DNA of 15,966 bases from NCBI GenBank assembly GCA_045576355.1, contig JAZNGG010000002.1, positions 1 through 15,966 on the forward strand, read 5' to 3'. Shown piece after piece: positions 14,462 through 15,966 of the stretch. Position 1 is the stretch's first letter; the number at the start of each line of letters is the position of its first letter. The notes under the pieces are model-generated. The model searched no databases. It was not told where the DNA came from and saw only the letters and a list, made by a program, of their open reading frames with translations. Source of the stretch: Liminaster sp045576355. GTDB lineage: Bacteria > Bacteroidota > Bacteroidia > Bacteroidales > UBA3663. A program made the position numbers and the translations under genes.

Positions 14462-14791
14462 TCATCCTTTAGGATTATCCCAAGGATAAGTGCGACGCGG
14501 ATTGCGGGGAAACCATCCTTTGCGCACACGCTCCTGCTGATCTGTCACCTCCTTGACACTCCAAAAGCAAGAGAAGGCAAAAACGCCCAACAGCGAAGAC
14601 CAAAAAATGTGGGAAATCCAAAGAGACAAACCTATACCCACAATACCCGCAACGACAAACCACACCTTGCATCGGGTGCCAAAGTAATATTCTCCCTTGA
14701 TCACCAACGGATGAAAAATTCCGATAATCAAAAATGTACAAATACCGATAACCAATCCTGTCAAATGATATGTTTCTAAAAATTCCATCAT
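14462..14791 (-). CDS. DUF4491 family small membrane protein
   Basis: This 109-aa protein matches the DUF4491 family as I recall it: HLTGLVIGICTFLIIGIFHP, then VIKGEYYFGTRC, two further membrane segments (VWFVVAGIVGIGLSLWI and LLGVFAFSCFWSVKE), and a basic tail RVRKGWFPRNP. Three membrane helices are likely, with the tail in the cytoplasm. The function of the family is unknown and it is largely confined to Bacteroidota. Two adjacent ATGs (14791 and 14788) are possible starts; the first is used here. It stands alone, converging with tonB, and has its own well-formed promoter. Confidence 0.88.
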   Translation of the reverse strand: MMEFLETYHLTGLVIGICTFLIIGIFHPLVIKGEYYFGTRCKVWFVVAGIVGIGLSLWISHIFWSSLLGVFAFSCFWSVKEVTDQQERVRKGWFPRNPRRTYPWDNPKG

Positions 14792-14819
14792 AAGTTGTAT
14801 TAAAATGCAAAATGCAGCG

Positions 14820-14851
14820 CAAAGATAATACTCTCTCCTTTAATAATCAAA
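14820..14851 (-). promoter_or_regulatory. promoter of the DUF4491 gene
   Basis: Reading leftward, TTTG (14851-14848), a 20-bp spacer and TATCTTTG (14827-14820) make the best full match to the Bacteroidota -33/-7 consensus in the window. It lies about 30 bp before the ATG at 14791. Confidence 0.7.
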
Positions 14852-14946
14852 TAAAAAGACATGATAAAAACACTCTTTTGGGGGTATTTTCTGTTCATTC
14901 GGGTGGAAAAAGGTGTAAACTCTCACATTTTTAAAAGATTCATACA

Positions 14947-14974
14947 TTTGTTTCATATTTTTTCACTACTTTTG
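14947..14974 (+). promoter_or_regulatory. promoter of the right-edge secreted protein gene
   Basis: TACTTTTG at 14967-14974 is an exact -7 match. TTTG at 14947-14950 is only 16 bp upstream, shorter than usual. The stretch from 14852 to here is AT-rich and otherwise featureless. The leader to the ATG at 15173 is about 190 nt. Confidence 0.5.
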
Positions 14975-14977
14975 TCA

Positions 14978-15017
14978 CGTTTAAGACTTTCGTTTTTTAC
15001 GTCTCAGAGTCTTAACG
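14978..15017 (+). promoter_or_regulatory. stem-loop at the 5' end of a long mRNA leader
   Basis: CGTTTAAGACT (14978-14988) pairs with AGTCTTAACG (15008-15017) with one bulged T, around a 19-base loop holding a further CGT/ACG pairing. It lies just after the -7 box, so it would form the very start of the transcript. It may protect the mRNA from decay or be a regulator binding site; I see no known riboswitch. The rest of the leader (15018-15172) is AT-rich with nothing I recognise. Confidence 0.45.
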
Positions 15018-15172
15018 ATTAAAAGCGATAAAACACTATGCAATTACCTTAATTCCAAACTCACAAAGACCATCTCATTGCGACATCTGTCGCAGAGATT
15101 CTCTAAAATATATGTCAAACACTAACAAACACATAAACAACTTTATTACTAACCACTAATTCCAAACAAATC

Positions 15173-15966
15173 ATGAAAAAAGCTTTTCGTTCGGTTTTGG
15201 CGGTAGCATGTTTCCTCGGTGCACTCTCTGCTCCGTGGGCAATGGCTATACCCAATCCATCGCAAGCCGGCGTCGCTGCAGGCGATGCCACACTGATTCA
15301 GGAAGCAGCCTCATGGCAAGACCTAAAAGTCGAGTTAATGAACGGTGCTCTCTTGACAGAAGATGAGGTGTCCAACAAGACTCTCGTCTCATTTGGGTTG
15401 ACATTGGCAGAAGACGGCACCGTCTCCCGCGTCAACGAAACAACTAATGCTGCAGCAGTGGTAGAAGGCAAATACCACTCTAACGAGCATGGCTGGAACA
15501 ACTTCAAGGTAACAACTACCATTCCCACAGGCGCCTACAAGATCTCTATGGGCTCATGTGCTTGGGGTGGAGATGTAACCGTGAAATTTGGCGGTGAAAC
15601 CGTAGCAACATTTAATTCCAACAACGGAGCTTGCTACCACGGCAACAAAACAGACAACGTAATCAGTGCATACTATGTAGCAGAAAGCGCTGGTGAACTT
15701 GTAATGTCCGGTGGCAACTATACTCCTTATTTTGCCATCGAAGCTATCGATGCAGCCGACATCCCCAACAACATGGCTTTGACCTACAGCTTGGGTGAGA
15801 CCGGCGCTGAGGGTATGCTCCCGGTAGACACCGAGATCGAACTCGGTAAGACTTTCACCACTCCGGTAAACCGCACTCTCTATGTAGAGGGTAAGACTTT
15901 GACCGGCTGGACTGACGGCACTAATACTTATACTTTGGGCCAAGAAGTCACTGCTGAAGGCAAAGA
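15173..15966 (+). CDS. large secreted surface protein, N-terminal part (runs off the window)
   Basis: An ATG at 15173 opens a frame that stays open to the window edge, giving 264 complete codons. A signal peptide is clear (MKKAFRSVLAVACFLGALSA, cleavage probably after PWAMA). Residues of about 90-200 look like an all-beta, carbohydrate-binding-like module (FKVTTTIPTGAYKISMGSCA, VKFGGETVATFNSNN, ending YFAIEAIDAAD). A repeat-like domain follows (ALTYSLGETG, then FTTPVNRTLYVEGKTLTGWT), resembling the InlB-type repeats of Bacteroidota surface enzymes. The catalytic part, if any, lies beyond the window; a polysaccharide-degrading enzyme or adhesin is plausible but unproven. If the PorT call at 9959 is right, this could be type IX cargo, testable by a C-terminal sorting domain. 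Confidence 0.8.
   Translation, partial: MKKAFRSVLAVACFLGALSAPWAMAIPNPSQAGVAAGDATLIQEAASWQDLKVELMNGALLTEDEVSNKTLVSFGLTLAEDGTVSRVNETTNAAAVVEGKYHSNEHGWNNFKVTTTIPTGAYKISMGSCAWGGDVTVKFGGETVATFNSNNGACYHGNKTDNVISAYYVAESAGELVMSGGNYTPYFAIEAIDAADIPNNMALTYSLGETGAEGMLPVDTEIELGKTFTTPVNRTLYVEGKTLTGWTDGTNTYTLGQEVTAEGK

Overview
The window looks like a chromosome segment from a Bacteroidota bacterium, most likely order Bacteroidales. The evidence is several promoter-like TAnnTTTG (-7) boxes, weak or absent Shine-Dalgarno sites at most genes, GLPGLI-family (Porph_ging) proteins, a PorT-family outer-membrane protein, a DUF4491 protein and a TonB-type outer-membrane receptor. Species cannot be read from this. 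The left third (about 1-4600) appears more AT-rich than the nadK-exbB-tonB part by eye, consistent with acquired defence DNA beside core genes.

Left region, all on the minus strand and read right to left: a restriction-modification operon. A promoter box and good ribosome binding site precede an 871-aa protein that joins an N-terminal PD-(D/E)XK nuclease domain (HSDR_N type) to an N6-adenine DNA methylase. It runs into a two-TRD specificity (HsdS) reading frame through an A8 tract. With seven As the two frames would be one protein of about 1249 aa. No HsdR helicase is visible, so this resembles a type IIG/IIB-like enzyme more than a classical type I system. Two bases after the hsdS stop, a membrane-anchored protein of unknown function begins and runs off the left edge.

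From 4574 to 5067 there is no convincing gene, but there are three stem-loops, a promoter box and a 23-codon ORF. On the plus strand follow two tandem GLPGLI-family secreted proteins, the second with its own promoter. A TonB-receptor-like outer-membrane protein starts on the base after the second one's stop codon. The two GLPGLI genes share an identical 38-bp 3' end.

From 9391 to 12236, minus-strand genes encode a small cysteine-rich lipoprotein with its own terminator, a PorT-family barrel protein, a YigZ/IMPACT protein and NAD kinase (the last two overlapping at ATGA). A 118-bp structured repeat made of two inverted units lies between porT and yigZ and supplies the last codons of yigZ. Divergent from nadK is an exbB-exbD-tonB operon, the energy module that powers TonB-dependent receptors such as the one at 6925. 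A minus-strand DUF4491 membrane protein follows. The right edge holds the start of a large secreted protein with a 5' leader of about 190 nt that begins with a hairpin.
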